Program-made: the position numbers and the translations under genes
Shown here: positions 8,769 to 18,447 of the stretch, piece by piece
How the letters are laid out: the number at the start of each line of letters is the position of its first letter
How positions within the stretch are numbered: the first letter of the stretch is position 1
The notes under the pieces: generated by a model
What the model was told of the DNA's origin: nothing
Database searches by the model: none
What the model saw: the letters and a program-made list of their open reading frames with translations, nothing else
Assembly: GCF_000332645.1 (NCBI RefSeq)
Contig: NZ_AMXN01000001.1
Coordinates: forward strand, 310,001-374,000
Length of the DNA: 64,000 nt
Direction of reading: 5' to 3'
Origin: Bacillus inaquosorum KCTC 13429
GTDB lineage: Bacteria; Bacillota; Bacilli; Bacillales; Bacillaceae

Positions 8769-9581
8769 TTAGATTTTTCCGATTTCATTAGCTGCTTTAT
8801 CCATACTTTTATCGTAAGCTTGAATAACCTTCTGATTGGCCTCAAACGATCTGTACGCTTCAGTCATTTCTGTATAGGCGCTTGTCACATCCACGTTTGA
8901 AAGCTCAGAGACGCCTTGTTTTAATGAATAGGATACCTGGTTATTATCAGCTGCGCTTGGCAGATCATTGCCGTCCGCGGTGCTGTACAAGTTATTTCCG
9001 TCCCGTTTCAGGTTGCGGACATCCTCCGCCATTCTGACATCAATCTGGCCGGCTGTCCGTCCGTTCGTTGTCACAGTACCGTTTTCAGATACAGTAAAAT
9101 TTTCATTATCCACAGTGATTGGCTGGCCATCCGTTGATAAAATAGGATTTCCGTTGATCGTCAGCTGATTATTCTCATTTAGTGAAAATGTGCTGCTTTT
9201 TGAATAACGGATTCCGTCCGCTGTCTGAACCGGATAAAAAAGAGCCGCGTTTTCATTGGTTTCCGCATAAACCGGAACTTGATTTTCAACCAATGTGATA
9301 TCTGTAGGCTGATCTGTGGACTTCAAGCTTCCCTGTGTGAAAAGAGGCTTAAGCTCCTGCATATACACACCGGTATTCACGGAACCGACTTCCGTCCTCG
9401 TTGTTCCGGCCGGAGATTTTGATTCTATTCTGCTGAGCAGCATCTCAGGGAACGCGCGCATGGAGCCTTGATCTGCTTTATATCCGGATGTATTTGCATT
9501 TGCAATATTATTTGAAAGCATTTCCGTTCTTCGCTGCTGGGCAATCATTGCGGATGTTGCTGTATATAATCCTTTTAACAA
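8769..9581 (-). CDS. flhO: Flagellar rod-type protein FlhO
   Basis: A 270-residue flagellar rod/hook-family protein, paralogous to FlhP. The N-terminus has the rod motif (RRTEMLSNNIANANTSGYK) and the C-terminus the SNVDVTSAYTEM signature with a coiled-coil helix (YRSFEANQKVIQAYD). I choose the TTG at 9581 because GAGGTGGG lies five bases upstream and the resulting MLKGLYTA start is the usual one. The frame stays open 13 codons further up but with no ribosome site. It is the first gene of flhO-flhP, downstream of mbl. Confidence 0.94.
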   Translation of the reverse strand: MLKGLYTATSAMIAQQRRTEMLSNNIANANTSGYKADQGSMRAFPEMLLSRIESKSPAGTTRTEVGSVNTGVYMQELKPLFTQGSLKSTDQPTDITLVENQVPVYAETNENAALFYPVQTADGIRYSKSSTFSLNENNQLTINGNPILSTDGQPITVDNENFTVSENGTVTTNGRTAGQIDVRMAEDVRNLKRDGNNLYSTADGNDLPSAADNNQVSYSLKQGVSELSNVDVTSAYTEMTEAYRSFEANQKVIQAYDKSMDKAANEIGKI

Positions 9582-9700
9582 ATTTCCCACCTCTAAAATG
9601 GCATTTTTTCCAGTTGTCATATAGGAATGTTCGTTCTATGATAAAAATCAGTATTTTATCCTATTATCGTCATATATTATCCATTCGTGAAGGCTTTTTC

Positions 9701-9740
9701 ATAAAAAAACCCCATTCTTTTTCAGAATGAGGTTTGTGAA
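9701..9740 (-). terminator. Terminator of mbl
   Basis: On the minus strand AAACCTCATTCT pairs with AGAATGGGGTTT across a GAAAA loop and is followed by T residues. It separates mbl from flhO. Confidence 0.8.
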
Positions 9741-9741
9741 A

Positions 9742-10743
9742 TCAGCTTAGTTTGCGTTTAGGAAGCTTGTCCATATTATCAAGCATGACACCTGTGCCGA
9801 TGGCTACGCAATCCATAGGATTTTCAGCGACGAGGACCGGTACCTTCAGCTCTTCAGCAAGCAGCTGGTCAAGGCCGTTTAAGAGTGCGCCTCCGCCAGT
9901 AATAATAACGCCGCGGTCAATAATATCAGCGGAAAGTTCAGGCGGTGTTCTTTCAAGCACTTGTTTCGCAGCCTGCACAATAACAGCGACAGATTCACGA
10001 AGGGCTTCTTCAACTTCTTTACTGTTTACTGTAATTGTTCTTGGAAGACCGGAAACCATGTCCCGTCCACGAATGGAAATTTCTTCGTGACGTGCGTCTG
10101 GGAAAACCGTTGCGACTTTAATCTTAATATCTTCCGCAGTACGTTCGCCGATCAGCAGCTTGTACTCGCGTTTGATGTAATTTAAGATTTCCATGTCAAA
10201 CTTGTCCCCAGCCATTTTAATAGAAGAGGAGGTGACAATATCGCCCATTGAAATAACCGCGATATCAGTCGTCCCGCCTCCGATGTCTACAACCATGTTA
10301 CCGCTTGGCTGGAATATTTCCATACCCGCGCCGATAGCGGCAACTTTAGGTTCTTCTTCAAGGTACACATGTTTACCGCCGCTTTTTTCTGCAGCTTCTT
10401 TGATTGCTTTTTGCTCAACGGATGTAATATTCGTCGGGCAGCAAATGAGCATGCGCGGTTTTGAGAACAAGCCCTTTACATTCAGCTTGTTAATAAAATG
10501 CTTCAGCATTGCTTCTGTTACTTCAAAATCAGCAATAACTCCGTCTTTCAGCGGGCGAATCGCAACAATATTCCCAGGTGTACGTCCAACCATTCGTCTT
10601 GCCTCTTCGCCAACCGCCAGCACTTTGCCGCTGTTTTTATCAAGTGCTACTACGGAAGGTTCATTCAGAACAATTCCTTTACCTTTAACATGGATCAGTA
10701 CATTTGCAGTACCGAGGTCAATACCAATATCCCTTGCAAACAT
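9742..10743 (-). CDS. mbl: MreB-like actin homologue Mbl
   Basis: A 333-residue bacterial actin that forms membrane-associated filaments and directs sidewall peptidoglycan synthesis and cell shape. The nucleotide-binding motifs are intact: phosphate-1 (DIGIDLGTANVLIH), phosphate-2 (VVDIGGGTTDIAV) and the adenosine motif (IITGGGALLNGLD). A strong AAGGAGG site lies before the ATG. It is downstream of spoIIID on the same strand with a 178-base gap, as in B. subtilis. Length and sequence fit Mbl rather than MreB or MreBH. Confidence 0.97.
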   Translation of the reverse strand: MFARDIGIDLGTANVLIHVKGKGIVLNEPSVVALDKNSGKVLAVGEEARRMVGRTPGNIVAIRPLKDGVIADFEVTEAMLKHFINKLNVKGLFSKPRMLICCPTNITSVEQKAIKEAAEKSGGKHVYLEEEPKVAAIGAGMEIFQPSGNMVVDIGGGTTDIAVISMGDIVTSSSIKMAGDKFDMEILNYIKREYKLLIGERTAEDIKIKVATVFPDARHEEISIRGRDMVSGLPRTITVNSKEVEEALRESVAVIVQAAKQVLERTPPELSADIIDRGVIITGGGALLNGLDQLLAEELKVPVLVAENPMDCVAIGTGVMLDNMDKLPKRKLS

Positions 10744-10921
10744 CTATTTATATCCTCCTTGAAAATCTGTTTCACAGTAAATATCCACATTGTGCCCTAA
10801 TTATATATATTATCATAAAATATAGAAAAAAAGTTGGAAGCGCATTAAGTTCTTTACAATTTTTTGCGGATGTTTTATGAACGATTTCAAGAAGACAATG
10901 CCAGCTGATGATAGCAGGTGA

Positions 10922-11203
10922 TTATGATTGCTGAACAGGCTCTCCTTCGAGAATTTCATCTTTTTTATATTTGAGTTTTGTCGCTTCTCCTCCTCTTAAA
11001 TGCCTGATGGATTTATGATAATCGAGTATTTCTTTCACTTCGTTTGCCAAGTCAGGGTTAATTTCAGGCAGACGCTCTGTTAAATCCTTGTGTACTGTAC
11101 TTTTGGAAACACCAAATTCCTTCGCAATGACACGAACGGTTTTCTTTGTCTCCACGATGTACTTCCCTATCTTGATTGTTCGCTCTTTGATGTAATCGTG
11201 CAC
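10922..11203 (-). CDS. spoIIID: Mother-cell transcription factor SpoIIID
   Basis: A 93-residue DNA-binding protein acting in the mother cell during sporulation, activating and repressing sigma-E- and sigma-K-dependent genes. The helix-turn-helix lies at about residues 20-42 (TVRVIAKEFGVSKSTVHKDL) and a basic C-terminal stretch follows (HKSIRHLRGGEATKLKYKK). The start is GTG at 11203 after AGGGAGGT. A well-matched sigma-E promoter lies about 160 bases upstream. Confidence 0.97.
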   Translation of the reverse strand: MHDYIKERTIKIGKYIVETKKTVRVIAKEFGVSKSTVHKDLTERLPEINPDLANEVKEILDYHKSIRHLRGGEATKLKYKKDEILEGEPVQQS

Positions 11204-11552
11204 ACCACTCGACCTCCCTAAAATGGATGTGAGAAGTGTGAAATGAGATCCGTATTCTGTAAAGAGTCATTCATTATGCCGCTTCTTCGTTGTATGGTTT
11301 TAAAAGTAAGTTTGTGAAATGTGCCCACGATCCCTCACCTCAAACACTCTCTTTGTTAGGTTTGTAACAGTGTATTAGCATTCTTTTGGGAATATGCTAA
11401 AAACTCAATAAGGACAAGGGGTGAAACGAACTTTTTCAGCTTCGGCAAACTATTTCGCGTCACTAAATTTTTATCTTTACATCCATTCAGCGCTCCTGTA
11501 AAATAAAAAAAGCAATTAGTTACTTAGGTAAGTTTTTTAGAAGGAGACCGAA
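11204..11552. other. Intergenic region spoIIID-ywoH (349 bases)
   Basis: This divergent gap holds the sigma-E promoter and about 160-base leader of spoIIID at its left, and a dyad (AGTTAC, TTAG, GTAAGTT; 11518-11534) just before the ywoH ribosome site. The dyad resembles MarR-family operators, so autoregulation by YwoH is likely but unproven. I see no further gene. Confidence 0.5.
11369..11397 (-). promoter_or_regulatory. Sigma-E promoter of spoIIID
   Basis: On the minus strand GCATATT (11397-11391), 14 bases and AATACACT (11376-11369) closely match the sigma-E consensus (KMATATT, 13-15 bases, CATACAMT). This agrees with the known sigma-E control of spoIIID. Confidence 0.8.
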
Positions 11553-11966
11553 ATGACCTACGTCAACAGACACCTCATTCATCAAATCAACCAAAGCGCC
11601 CGCCTGATTGCCAAGAAAGCCAATGAACAGCTGGAGCCATTCGGCCTTTATTCATCTCAATGGTCAGTTTTATATTGTTTGCGTACGATCGGACCAATGA
11701 CTCAAAAAGAGATTTGGTCCTATTTAAATGTGGAAGCGCCGACTGTAACACGGACGATCAAACGCCTGGAGGAAAACGGCTGGGTTCAGAGACGGCAAGG
11801 TGAAGACAAACGGGAAAAACTTGTTGTCCTCACAAAAGAAGCCGAGAAAAAATACGAAGAAATCAATGTGAAAATGCTGAAATTCGAGGAAGAACTGCTT
11901 GCAGATTTCCGGGATGAAGATAAGGAAGCTTTTTCTCATTTATTTCGCATGTTTTTACAACAATGA
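11553..11966 (+). CDS. ywoH: MarR-family transcriptional regulator YwoH
   Basis: A 137-residue MarR-type dimeric winged-helix repressor. The DNA-binding core spans about 45-110 (MTQKEIWSYLNVEAPTVTR for the helix-turn-helix, then the wing RRQGEDKREKLVVLT). Dimerisation helices lie at both ends. GAAGGAGACC precedes the ATG. It is followed 21 bases later by the MFS transporter ywoG, a standard regulator-exporter pair; a likely operator sits in its own leader. The inducer is unknown. Confidence 0.92.
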   Translation: MTYVNRHLIHQINQSARLIAKKANEQLEPFGLYSSQWSVLYCLRTIGPMTQKEIWSYLNVEAPTVTRTIKRLEENGWVQRRQGEDKREKLVVLTKEAEKKYEEINVKMLKFEEELLADFRDEDKEAFSHLFRMFLQQ

Positions 11967-11987
11967 AAATAAGGAAGTGACATACAT

Positions 11988-13178
11988 TTGAAAAAAGCGG
12001 ATGCGATATGGACCAAGGATTTTATTATGGTCCTGCTTGTCAATTTATTTGTGTTTGTGTTCTTTTATACATTTTTAACTGTACTGCCGATCTATACGCT
12101 TCAAGAGCTTGGCGGCACAGAATCACAAGGCGGGCTTTTAATCAGCCTGTTCCTTCTGTCAGCAATCATTACACGGCCTTTCTCCGGAGCCATCGTTGAG
12201 CGTTTCGGTAAGAAAAGAATGGCGATTGTATCAATGGCGTTATTCGCCCTTTCATCTTTTCTGTATATGCCCATTCATAACTTTTACTTACTGCTTGGCT
12301 TGCGGTTCTTCCAAGGGATTTGGTTCAGCATTTTAACGACTGTAACAGGTGCAATTGCAGCGGACATTATTCCAGCCAAACGCCGCGGTGAAGGGCTTGG
12401 ATACTTTGCCATGTCTATGAACCTCGCCATGGCAATCGGGCCTTTCCTTGGACTGAATTTGATGAAGGTCGTAAGCTTCTCTGTATTCTTTACAGCCTTT
12501 GCGCTGTTTATGGTTGCAGGCTTACTTGTTTCGTTCTTGATAAAGGTGCCTCAAAACCAAGACAGCGGCACAACTGTATTTCGTTTTTCGTTCTCGGATA
12601 TGTTTGAAAAAGGCGCACTTAAGATTGCGACGGTCGGTTTATTTATTTCTTTCTGTTATTCAACTGTCACAGCGTATTTGTCTGTATTCGCCAAATCAGT
12701 TGATCTTTCGAATATTAGCGGATATTTCTTTGTTTGCTTTGCGGTGACAATGATGATTGCACGCCCATTCACAGGAAAATTGTTCGACAAAGTCGGACCG
12801 GGCATTGTCATTTACCCATCAATCTTGATTTTCTCAGTGGGGCTCTGCATGCTGTCCTTCACACATAGCGGCTTGATGCTTCTGCTTTCAGGAGCGGTTA
12901 TCGGTCTCGGATACGGATCAATCGTTCCTTGTATGCAAACATTGGCGATCCAGAAATCTCCGTCTCACCGCTCAGGTTTTGCGACGGCAACGTTCTTTAC
13001 CTTCTTTGACAGCGGAATTGCTGTAGGGTCGTATGTATTCGGATTGTTTGTAGCATCTGCCGGCTTCTCTGCCATTTATTTATCAGCGGGGCTGTTCGTT
13101 CTGATTGCTCTGCTTCTCTATGCGTGGAGCCAGAAAAAACCTGCTGAGGCTGAAGGAAAAGTGTCTATTGCAGAATAA
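11988..13178 (+). CDS. ywoG: Major facilitator superfamily transporter YwoG
   Basis: A 396-residue inner-membrane protein with 12 predicted membrane helices. MFS loop motifs are seen after helix 2 ([15 protein letters not shown]) and, repeated, in the second half ([15 protein letters not shown]). The start is TTG at 11988 behind AAGGAAGTGA. It is probably a proton-driven drug or metabolite exporter controlled by the upstream MarR regulator; the substrate is not evident. A strong terminator follows the stop. Confidence 0.92.
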   Translation: MKKADAIWTKDFIMVLLVNLFVFVFFYTFLTVLPIYTLQELGGTESQGGLLISLFLLSAIITRPFSGAIVERFGKKRMAIVSMALFALSSFLYMPIHNFYLLLGLRFFQGIWFSILTTVTGAIAADIIPAKRRGEGLGYFAMSMNLAMAIGPFLGLNLMKVVSFSVFFTAFALFMVAGLLVSFLIKVPQNQDSGTTVFRFSFSDMFEKGALKIATVGLFISFCYSTVTAYLSVFAKSVDLSNISGYFFVCFAVTMMIARPFTGKLFDKVGPGIVIYPSILIFSVGLCMLSFTHSGLMLLLSGAVIGLGYGSIVPCMQTLAIQKSPSHRSGFATATFFTFFDSGIAVGSYVFGLFVASAGFSAIYLSAGLFVLIALLLYAWSQKKPAEAEGKVSIAE

Positions 13179-13183
13179 ATTTT

Positions 13184-13216
13184 AGACTGTCGGGATTTGC
13201 CGGCAGTCTTTTTTTC
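13184..13216 (+). terminator. Terminator of ywoHG
   Basis: AGACTGTCGG / CCGGCAGTCT hairpin followed by seven T residues on the plus strand, directly after the ywoG stop. Confidence 0.85.
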
Positions 13217-13220
13217 ATTT

Positions 13221-13254
13221 AAAAAACGGCGCTCTCTTAGAGAACGCCGCTTAT
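13221..13254 (-). terminator. Terminator of ywoF
   Basis: On the minus strand GCGGCGTTCTCT pairs with AGAGAGCGCCG and is followed by six T residues, just after the ywoF stop. Confidence 0.85.
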
Positions 13255-13259
13255 GGCAA

Positions 13260-14666
13260 TTATTCAATGACCGGCCGCGCAGGTGAATCAGGATCTAACG
13301 TAAAGTCATAGGAATCTTCATCATGATACATCGGATCGGCATAAATGGATTGCTGATCGTTATTTGTTGCTTTTCGATACGACGAAAATGAATCGTATTC
13401 ATTCTTTTTCCACATCCATATACCGTCTTGATCCGCTTCCTTATGGTACACGTTATGATTGACTGTATTGCCTTCATTTGCAGTAAAATCGTTTCCGATA
13501 AATAATCTGGAATCACTGGCCGTCAAAATATTCTTTTCGATTGTGTTGTTTTTCGTATCGTACTGCAGCAGCAGCTGTCCGCCATACAGCCCCTTTGTGT
13601 CATTCCGGTACATAATGTTGTGTGCAATCAGAGAATTGCTGGTGCCGCCCCGCTTTTTGTCGTATCCTCCGATTGAAATACCGGTGTAGGCATTGTTGTA
13701 TACTTTGTTGTCTGTTATCTGAATATCATTTGCATATTTCCCTTTGTGTTCAGACGTTGCTTCAATCCCAATATCGTTATCGTAAACTGTGTTTTTCTTA
13801 ATCTCGATGCTGTGTCCGCCATCGACATAAATCCCGCCCGCTGAGTAATCATCTCCATAAGCAGGATTTCCGTAAGTCGAGTTTTGATAAACCGTATTGT
13901 TTTCTACGACTCCGTTTCGCACGTAATCATTTTTGTCCGCGGTTCCCTCATAACCGATAAGGTCAATCCCGATGTTGTTATTGTTGCGGACCACATTGCC
14001 CGCAACGGTGAAGCCGTCAATATTTCCGTTTAGCACAACCGCTTCACTCGCTCCAAGCGTCAGATTCTCAACCGTATTGTCCTTGATTTGAATGTCTTTC
14101 ATGCTGCCAGTTCCATAGACTGCGATTCCGTGGGCATTTCCTTCATCTGCTGTTGTCTTAATATCCCGGACATGATTGTTCTTAATGGCAATATGACTGC
14201 TGGAGCCTGATACATAAATCCCCATAGCAGTTGCTTCCTCAGATGAAACAGTAAGATCTTGAATCGTTAAACCGCTGATGGCAATGTCATGTTTATCGTG
14301 AATATGAATGAGCGGTGTCTCATATTCTGCGTCCGCAACGGATCCTCCGCTAATCACGACTTTTTCATTTTCATAGTTTCGGAACGTGATAGGCTTTCCG
14401 TCCGTACCGCTGTGCTTTACCTCAAGGGTTTCATGATACGTGCCTTCCCGAATCATGACGGTTGTGCCGGCGGCAGCCTCCTCTGAAGCATGTGCCAGTG
14501 TACGAAACGGCTTATCTTTCGTGCCTTCATTTTGATCACTGCCCTCTGGCGAAACATAGATGCAGTTCCCTTGCTCTTCCTCATTCGCTTTTGTCTTATC
14601 AAAAACAAAGGCAAGGATGACGGACGTTAACACACCTGCCAAAAGAATAAAATACAATTTTCTCAT
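13260..14666 (-). CDS. ywoF: Secreted right-handed beta-helix protein YwoF
   Basis: A 468-residue exported protein. A signal peptide occupies about residues 1-28 (MRKLYFILLAGVLTSVILAF). The mature part opens with YVSPEGSDQNEGTKDKPF, the DUF1565/pectate-lyase-like start, then carries many short repeats of the form IxxNxVxxN, the rungs of a parallel beta-helix (about 110-400). Such proteins bind or cleave polysaccharides; no catalytic set can be assigned, so the substrate stays open. It follows pucI on the same strand with a gap of about 100 bases and ends at a clear terminator. Confidence 0.88.
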   Translation of the reverse strand: MRKLYFILLAGVLTSVILAFVFDKTKANEEEQGNCIYVSPEGSDQNEGTKDKPFRTLAHASEEAAAGTTVMIREGTYHETLEVKHSGTDGKPITFRNYENEKVVISGGSVADAEYETPLIHIHDKHDIAISGLTIQDLTVSSEEATAMGIYVSGSSSHIAIKNNHVRDIKTTADEGNAHGIAVYGTGSMKDIQIKDNTVENLTLGASEAVVLNGNIDGFTVAGNVVRNNNNIGIDLIGYEGTADKNDYVRNGVVENNTVYQNSTYGNPAYGDDYSAGGIYVDGGHSIEIKKNTVYDNDIGIEATSEHKGKYANDIQITDNKVYNNAYTGISIGGYDKKRGGTSNSLIAHNIMYRNDTKGLYGGQLLLQYDTKNNTIEKNILTASDSRLFIGNDFTANEGNTVNHNVYHKEADQDGIWMWKKNEYDSFSSYRKATNNDQQSIYADPMYHDEDSYDFTLDPDSPARPVIE

Positions 14667-14769
14667 ATTCGATTCCCATTTCGTTTTAGAATAATTTCTA
14701 AAACAATTATAAATGTTCTATTTATGGAAAACCATTTCAAAAATATGAAAATATACCGTGAGATAGATC

Positions 14770-16242
14770 TTATTCAGCCTGGCGAACCTGCTCAGATTCA
14801 AACGTCTCAATCACCGATGAAGCCGGAGGGTGAACACGCATCAGAACAATATAGAAAAGAAATGAAATCAGCACACCGACAAACCAGGAAATATCGTATA
14901 AGCTTTTCAATGCAGGAACATACATGCCAATCAGCGAGACCAGCGCACCCAAAATCGTGGCTGCAAATGCACGGTAATTATAGCCTTTAAAATACACATA
15001 ACGCCCTGTTTCGGAATACAGGTCATCTACCGAGAGCTCCCGTTTGCGAATGATAAAGTAATCAGCCATCATCACGCCTGCCACCGGACCAAGCATGCCT
15101 CCAATTAAGCCGAGAAACGCATATACGCTTGTCGCGCTCTCCATCAGCTTCCACGGAACCGTAAATAAAGCGAGCAACGCAGTGATAAAACTGCCGCGTT
15201 TGAAATTAATATATTTCGGCAGGGCATTCGCTATATCATAAGCGGGCGATACGATGTTCGCGGCGACGTTTACAGAGATCGTGGCGATGCAGAGCGTAAT
15301 CACGGACAATACGATGACATAAGGGTTATCAAACCTCGCCAAAATATCGACAACATCCCAAATCGGCTCGCCGAAAGCGACCTGTGAACCGGAAGTCACA
15401 GTAATACTGGCAAACGCAAACAGCGCGAAGGTTCCCGGCAAACCGTAAAATTGCCCTTTGATTTGCTCTTTTTGCGTTTCAGCAAACCGTGTGAAATCAG
15501 GGATATTTAAGATCAATGTCGCCCAGATGCCGATGATACCGGTAACCCCGGCAGCAAACGGCCAGAATGTTTCTGAAAATGTATGGAACTTTCCTGGCTG
15601 AGAATAAATTGGCCCCAACCCTCCGGCAATATCGACGGCCCACCATACCATGCCGCCAAAGACGACATACACTAAAGGACCTGCCCACACCTCAAAACGC
15701 TTAATCGATTCCATGCCGTGATGCAATACGAGTAAATGAATGGCCCAAAAGAATATAAAAGAAAGCAAACCTGACAAGTGAATGCCGAGAATGTTCCATC
15801 CGCCGCCAATTTCTCCCCAGCCCGGCCATATATTCAAAAGCAAAATGTTCAGCGCCGTGCTTCCCGCAAAGGTCTGAATGCCAAGCCACATGATCGCTGT
15901 AAACGCCCTTAGAAGCGCAGGGATATTCGCGCCGTATATTCCGTAAGAAGCCCGGATAATCACAGGAAACGGCAGCCCGTATTTTGTCCCCGCATGGCCG
16001 TTTAAGGCCAGTGCGCCAAATAAGATAAGCGATGCCGTAATAATGATCGCCAGCACCTGCCAAGGCGAAAGACCGATCGCAATTAACCCGCCCACCGTCG
16101 CGTAGGTCGGTATATTATGTATACATCCCATCCAAATAGAGGCAAAGTTCATTGCTTTCCATGTCCGTTTTTCCTGTCCTAAAGGCAGCAGATCTTCATT
16201 GCTCAGTTTGTTGGATTGATGCTGGCTCTCTTTTAGTTTCAT
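14770..16242 (-). CDS. pucI: Allantoin permease PucI (NCS1 family)
   Basis: A 490-residue NCS1-family nucleobase/allantoin:cation symporter with about 12 hydrophobic helices. The N-terminal region SNEDLLPLGQEKRTWKAMNFASIW leads into helix 1, as in other NCS1 transporters. The start is placed at the Met of MKLKESQ by an AAAGGGGAG site; 29 upstream codons are in frame but lack one, and 490 residues is the B. subtilis length (ywoE). It imports allantoin, a purine-degradation product used as nitrogen source. A TnrA/GlnR-type box lies in the leader. Confidence 0.92.
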   Translation of the reverse strand: MKLKESQHQSNKLSNEDLLPLGQEKRTWKAMNFASIWMGCIHNIPTYATVGGLIAIGLSPWQVLAIIITASLILFGALALNGHAGTKYGLPFPVIIRASYGIYGANIPALLRAFTAIMWLGIQTFAGSTALNILLLNIWPGWGEIGGGWNILGIHLSGLLSFIFFWAIHLLVLHHGMESIKRFEVWAGPLVYVVFGGMVWWAVDIAGGLGPIYSQPGKFHTFSETFWPFAAGVTGIIGIWATLILNIPDFTRFAETQKEQIKGQFYGLPGTFALFAFASITVTSGSQVAFGEPIWDVVDILARFDNPYVIVLSVITLCIATISVNVAANIVSPAYDIANALPKYINFKRGSFITALLALFTVPWKLMESATSVYAFLGLIGGMLGPVAGVMMADYFIIRKRELSVDDLYSETGRYVYFKGYNYRAFAATILGALVSLIGMYVPALKSLYDISWFVGVLISFLFYIVLMRVHPPASSVIETFESEQVRQAE

Positions 16243-16270
16243 AGCCGGCTCCCCTTTCAATATTGTCATA

Positions 16271-16287
16271 TGTTCAGTTTTCTGACA
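16271..16287 (-). promoter_or_regulatory. TnrA/GlnR-type box upstream of pucI
   Basis: The plus strand reads TGTTCAGTTTTCTGACA, differing at two fixed positions from the consensus TGTNANATTTTNTNACA. It lies about 29-45 bases before the pucI start. A second related stretch occurs slightly upstream. Nitrogen control of pucI is known in B. subtilis; whether this copy activates or represses cannot be read here. Confidence 0.6.
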
Positions 16288-16376
16288 TTCGATGTCACTT
16301 AATATAACTGAAAAGTCAGACAATAACATTGGCTATGATATACAATTTTCCCGTTTCTATTTGAACAGTCTAAACA

Positions 16377-16413
16377 AGAAAAAGAGACAGACGCAGTGTC
16401 TGTCTCTTTTTCT
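16377..16413 (-). terminator. Terminator of ywoBCD
   Basis: AAAGAGACAGAC / GTCTGTCTCTTTTT around a short loop; T-rich on the minus strand after the ywoD stop and able to work in both directions. Confidence 0.85.
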
Positions 16414-17774
16414 CATGATGCAGTTTTCATTAATGCAGCAAATCTCACAGCCATAAACAGGCTCGCTCCGCCCGCTATGATCATGATGATTCCCATCATA
16501 TCAAAATGGGCTGCCGTGATTTCCTTTCCAAAAAGAAGACCAAGGATCACCGAAGACAAAATCGACCCTAAGTAACGGCAGGTTTGAAACAGCCCTGAAG
16601 TCGTCCCTACCATGTTAGAAGGACTCGTTTTGAGCATTGCTGCCTGCAGCGCGACATTTCCAAGTCCGTACCCTATACCCAAGATTGATAGTATAAAGCC
16701 TTTCCCGATGACCTGAGCGTTGATAAAAAAGATGGTTAAGAGCACCGCTCCAGCCGTCATCAAAAGCGCGCCCGCAAAGATCGGCTTGACGACGCCTGAT
16801 CGGTCGATCCATTTGCCCGTAATAGGTGACACAACAATGCTCATCCCTGACATAAACAGCATAAACAGACCGCTCATTTGAACAGAAAGATGCATTTCGT
16901 CTTGAAAATAACTCGGCAGCCCAAAAAATAAACAATAGAAGAAAACATTCAGTAAAATAAACTGAACATATACGGCTGACAGGTTTCGCTGCGTTTTAAA
17001 CAGACGGACATCAATGAACGGTTTATCCGTTTTCAGCTCACGCCAGACAAAGGCACCGAGCAGAAGCACCCCAAGCACACCCTCAACCGCATGCGGCGAC
17101 GTGCTGAACGAAAGCAGAAAGGATAGAAGCAAAATGATTCCTCCGGCAAATAAAACAATGCCAAGAATGTCGAGCTGCCGGATAATTGTTTTGATTCCTG
17201 CCCCTTTTTTCTGATCTTTCGGGAACATATACATGCCCAATAAGAAGCTGAGGATAATAAACGGCAAATTGACGATAAAGATCGCCGGCCAGCCGCCCCA
17301 CACAATCAAAAAACCGCCGACTGTCGGCCCGAGCGCCGTCATGGCAGACGCAAAAATAGAGAGCACAGCCAAGGCTGATGCCTGCCGCTCATGAATATGA
17401 CTCCGAATCAGCCCGACTCCCGACGGATAAATCGCACTGCTTCCTACCGATTGAAACAGCCGCATGATTAATAATGTCATAAATGTTGGCGCAAACGGTG
17501 CCCCGATGGCAGAAACCGCAACAAGAATGAGCCCAAATAAAAACAAGCGTTTCCGCCCGATCAAATCGCCGAGCTTTCCCGTTACAGGCTGAGCCACGGC
17601 ACTCGCCAGGTAAAACGAGGAAATCAGCCAGGAAACCGTTGTAAACGACAGGTGAAACTCATGCTGGATGCTATGGAGCGCAAGAGAAATCATAGACGAA
17701 TTCAGCGGATTCAGCATCGTTCCCGAAGCCACCGCTGTTAAAAAAACAGCACGGCTTTTTTTCGATATCATCAT
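16413..17774 (-). CDS. ywoD: MFS drug-efflux-type transporter YwoD (DHA2-like)
   Basis: A 453-residue inner-membrane transporter with about 14 hydrophobic segments, typical of DHA2/EmrB-QacA exporters. Diagnostic motifs are the loop after helix 2 (GKLGDLIGRKRLFLFG) and the motif-C-like stretch AMTALGPTVGGFLI in helix 5. Its ATG overlaps the ywoC stop (ATGA), so translation is coupled. A second ATG is the next codon, so the start is uncertain by one residue. The substrate is unknown; coupling to an isochorismatase-type hydrolase suggests a shared small-molecule job. Confidence 0.9.
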   Translation of the reverse strand: MMISKKSRAVFLTAVASGTMLNPLNSSMISLALHSIQHEFHLSFTTVSWLISSFYLASAVAQPVTGKLGDLIGRKRLFLFGLILVAVSAIGAPFAPTFMTLLIMRLFQSVGSSAIYPSGVGLIRSHIHERQASALAVLSIFASAMTALGPTVGGFLIVWGGWPAIFIVNLPFIILSFLLGMYMFPKDQKKGAGIKTIIRQLDILGIVLFAGGIILLLSFLLSFSTSPHAVEGVLGVLLLGAFVWRELKTDKPFIDVRLFKTQRNLSAVYVQFILLNVFFYCLFFGLPSYFQDEMHLSVQMSGLFMLFMSGMSIVVSPITGKWIDRSGVVKPIFAGALLMTAGAVLLTIFFINAQVIGKGFILSILGIGYGLGNVALQAAMLKTSPSNMVGTTSGLFQTCRYLGSILSSVILGLLFGKEITAAHFDMMGIIMIIAGGASLFMAVRFAALMKTAS

Positions 17775-18337
17775 TTCACTTGCGCTAGAAATTCTTCCGT
17801 TGTCCGCGATTTACCGATTCTCGGAAAAATAAAGCGCAGTGTGGCTTCATGCTCTTCCTGGCTGAACGTGGACATGGCATCTGTAATAAAAATCTGCTGA
17901 TAGCCAAGCTGGAATGCCTCGCGTGCTGTGCTTTCCACCCCGATGTTCGTCGCGATGCCGCACAATACAATCGTGTCAATGCCGCGGCGCCTCAGCTGTA
18001 AATCTAAATCCGTGCCGAAGAATCCACCCCACTGCCGTTTTGTGACAGTGTAATCTCCATCCTGCACACCAATTTCCGGAACAAATTCGGCCCAATCCGC
18101 AGGCATTTCCCCTGAACCGCCCTGCGCAGGCTCATCTGTTTGCGGCTTCAGCGCATCCGCTCCGTCATGAAAGGCTACATTCACAAAGCTGATGAACCCG
18201 TTATGTTTTCGAAATTCATCTACGAGCTTTTTCGCATTTGGGACAACCTGTCCGCTTTGATCTATCGGCACAATTCCTTTTTGCAAATCAATGATAACCA
18301 ATGCTGTTTTTTGAAAATCAATGTTGAGTGTATTCAT
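17771..18337 (-). CDS. ywoC: Isochorismatase-family cysteine hydrolase YwoC
   Basis: A 188-residue cytoplasmic hydrolase of the isochorismatase/nicotinamidase family. The catalytic Asp lies in VIIDLQKGIV, a Lys in TVTKRQWGGFFGTDLD, and the nucleophile Cys in IVLCGIATNIGVESTAREA, including the cis-peptide motif before Cys. The start is the second of two adjacent ATGs, eight bases after GGAGGAG. The substrate (an amide or a pyruvate-enol ether) cannot be told. It lies in the ywoB-peptide-ywoC-ywoD set and overlaps ywoD. Confidence 0.92.
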   Translation of the reverse strand: MNTLNIDFQKTALVIIDLQKGIVPIDQSGQVVPNAKKLVDEFRKHNGFISFVNVAFHDGADALKPQTDEPAQGGSGEMPADWAEFVPEIGVQDGDYTVTKRQWGGFFGTDLDLQLRRRGIDTIVLCGIATNIGVESTAREAFQLGYQQIFITDAMSTFSQEEHEATLRFIFPRIGKSRTTEEFLAQVK

Positions 18338-18447
18338 CATACGTCTCCTCCTGATGCTGTTAGTGTTTCTCACATTGCTTATTTTACTCTTCACTCTGCC
18401 TAAGTTCTTTTAGTATGGTTGTGAAATTCTCAGAAGGAGCGCTTTTC

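Noticed and set aside
10193-10762. 189-codon plus-strand frame over mbl
   Set aside because: Antisense to mbl; composition is that of a reverse-complement shadow.
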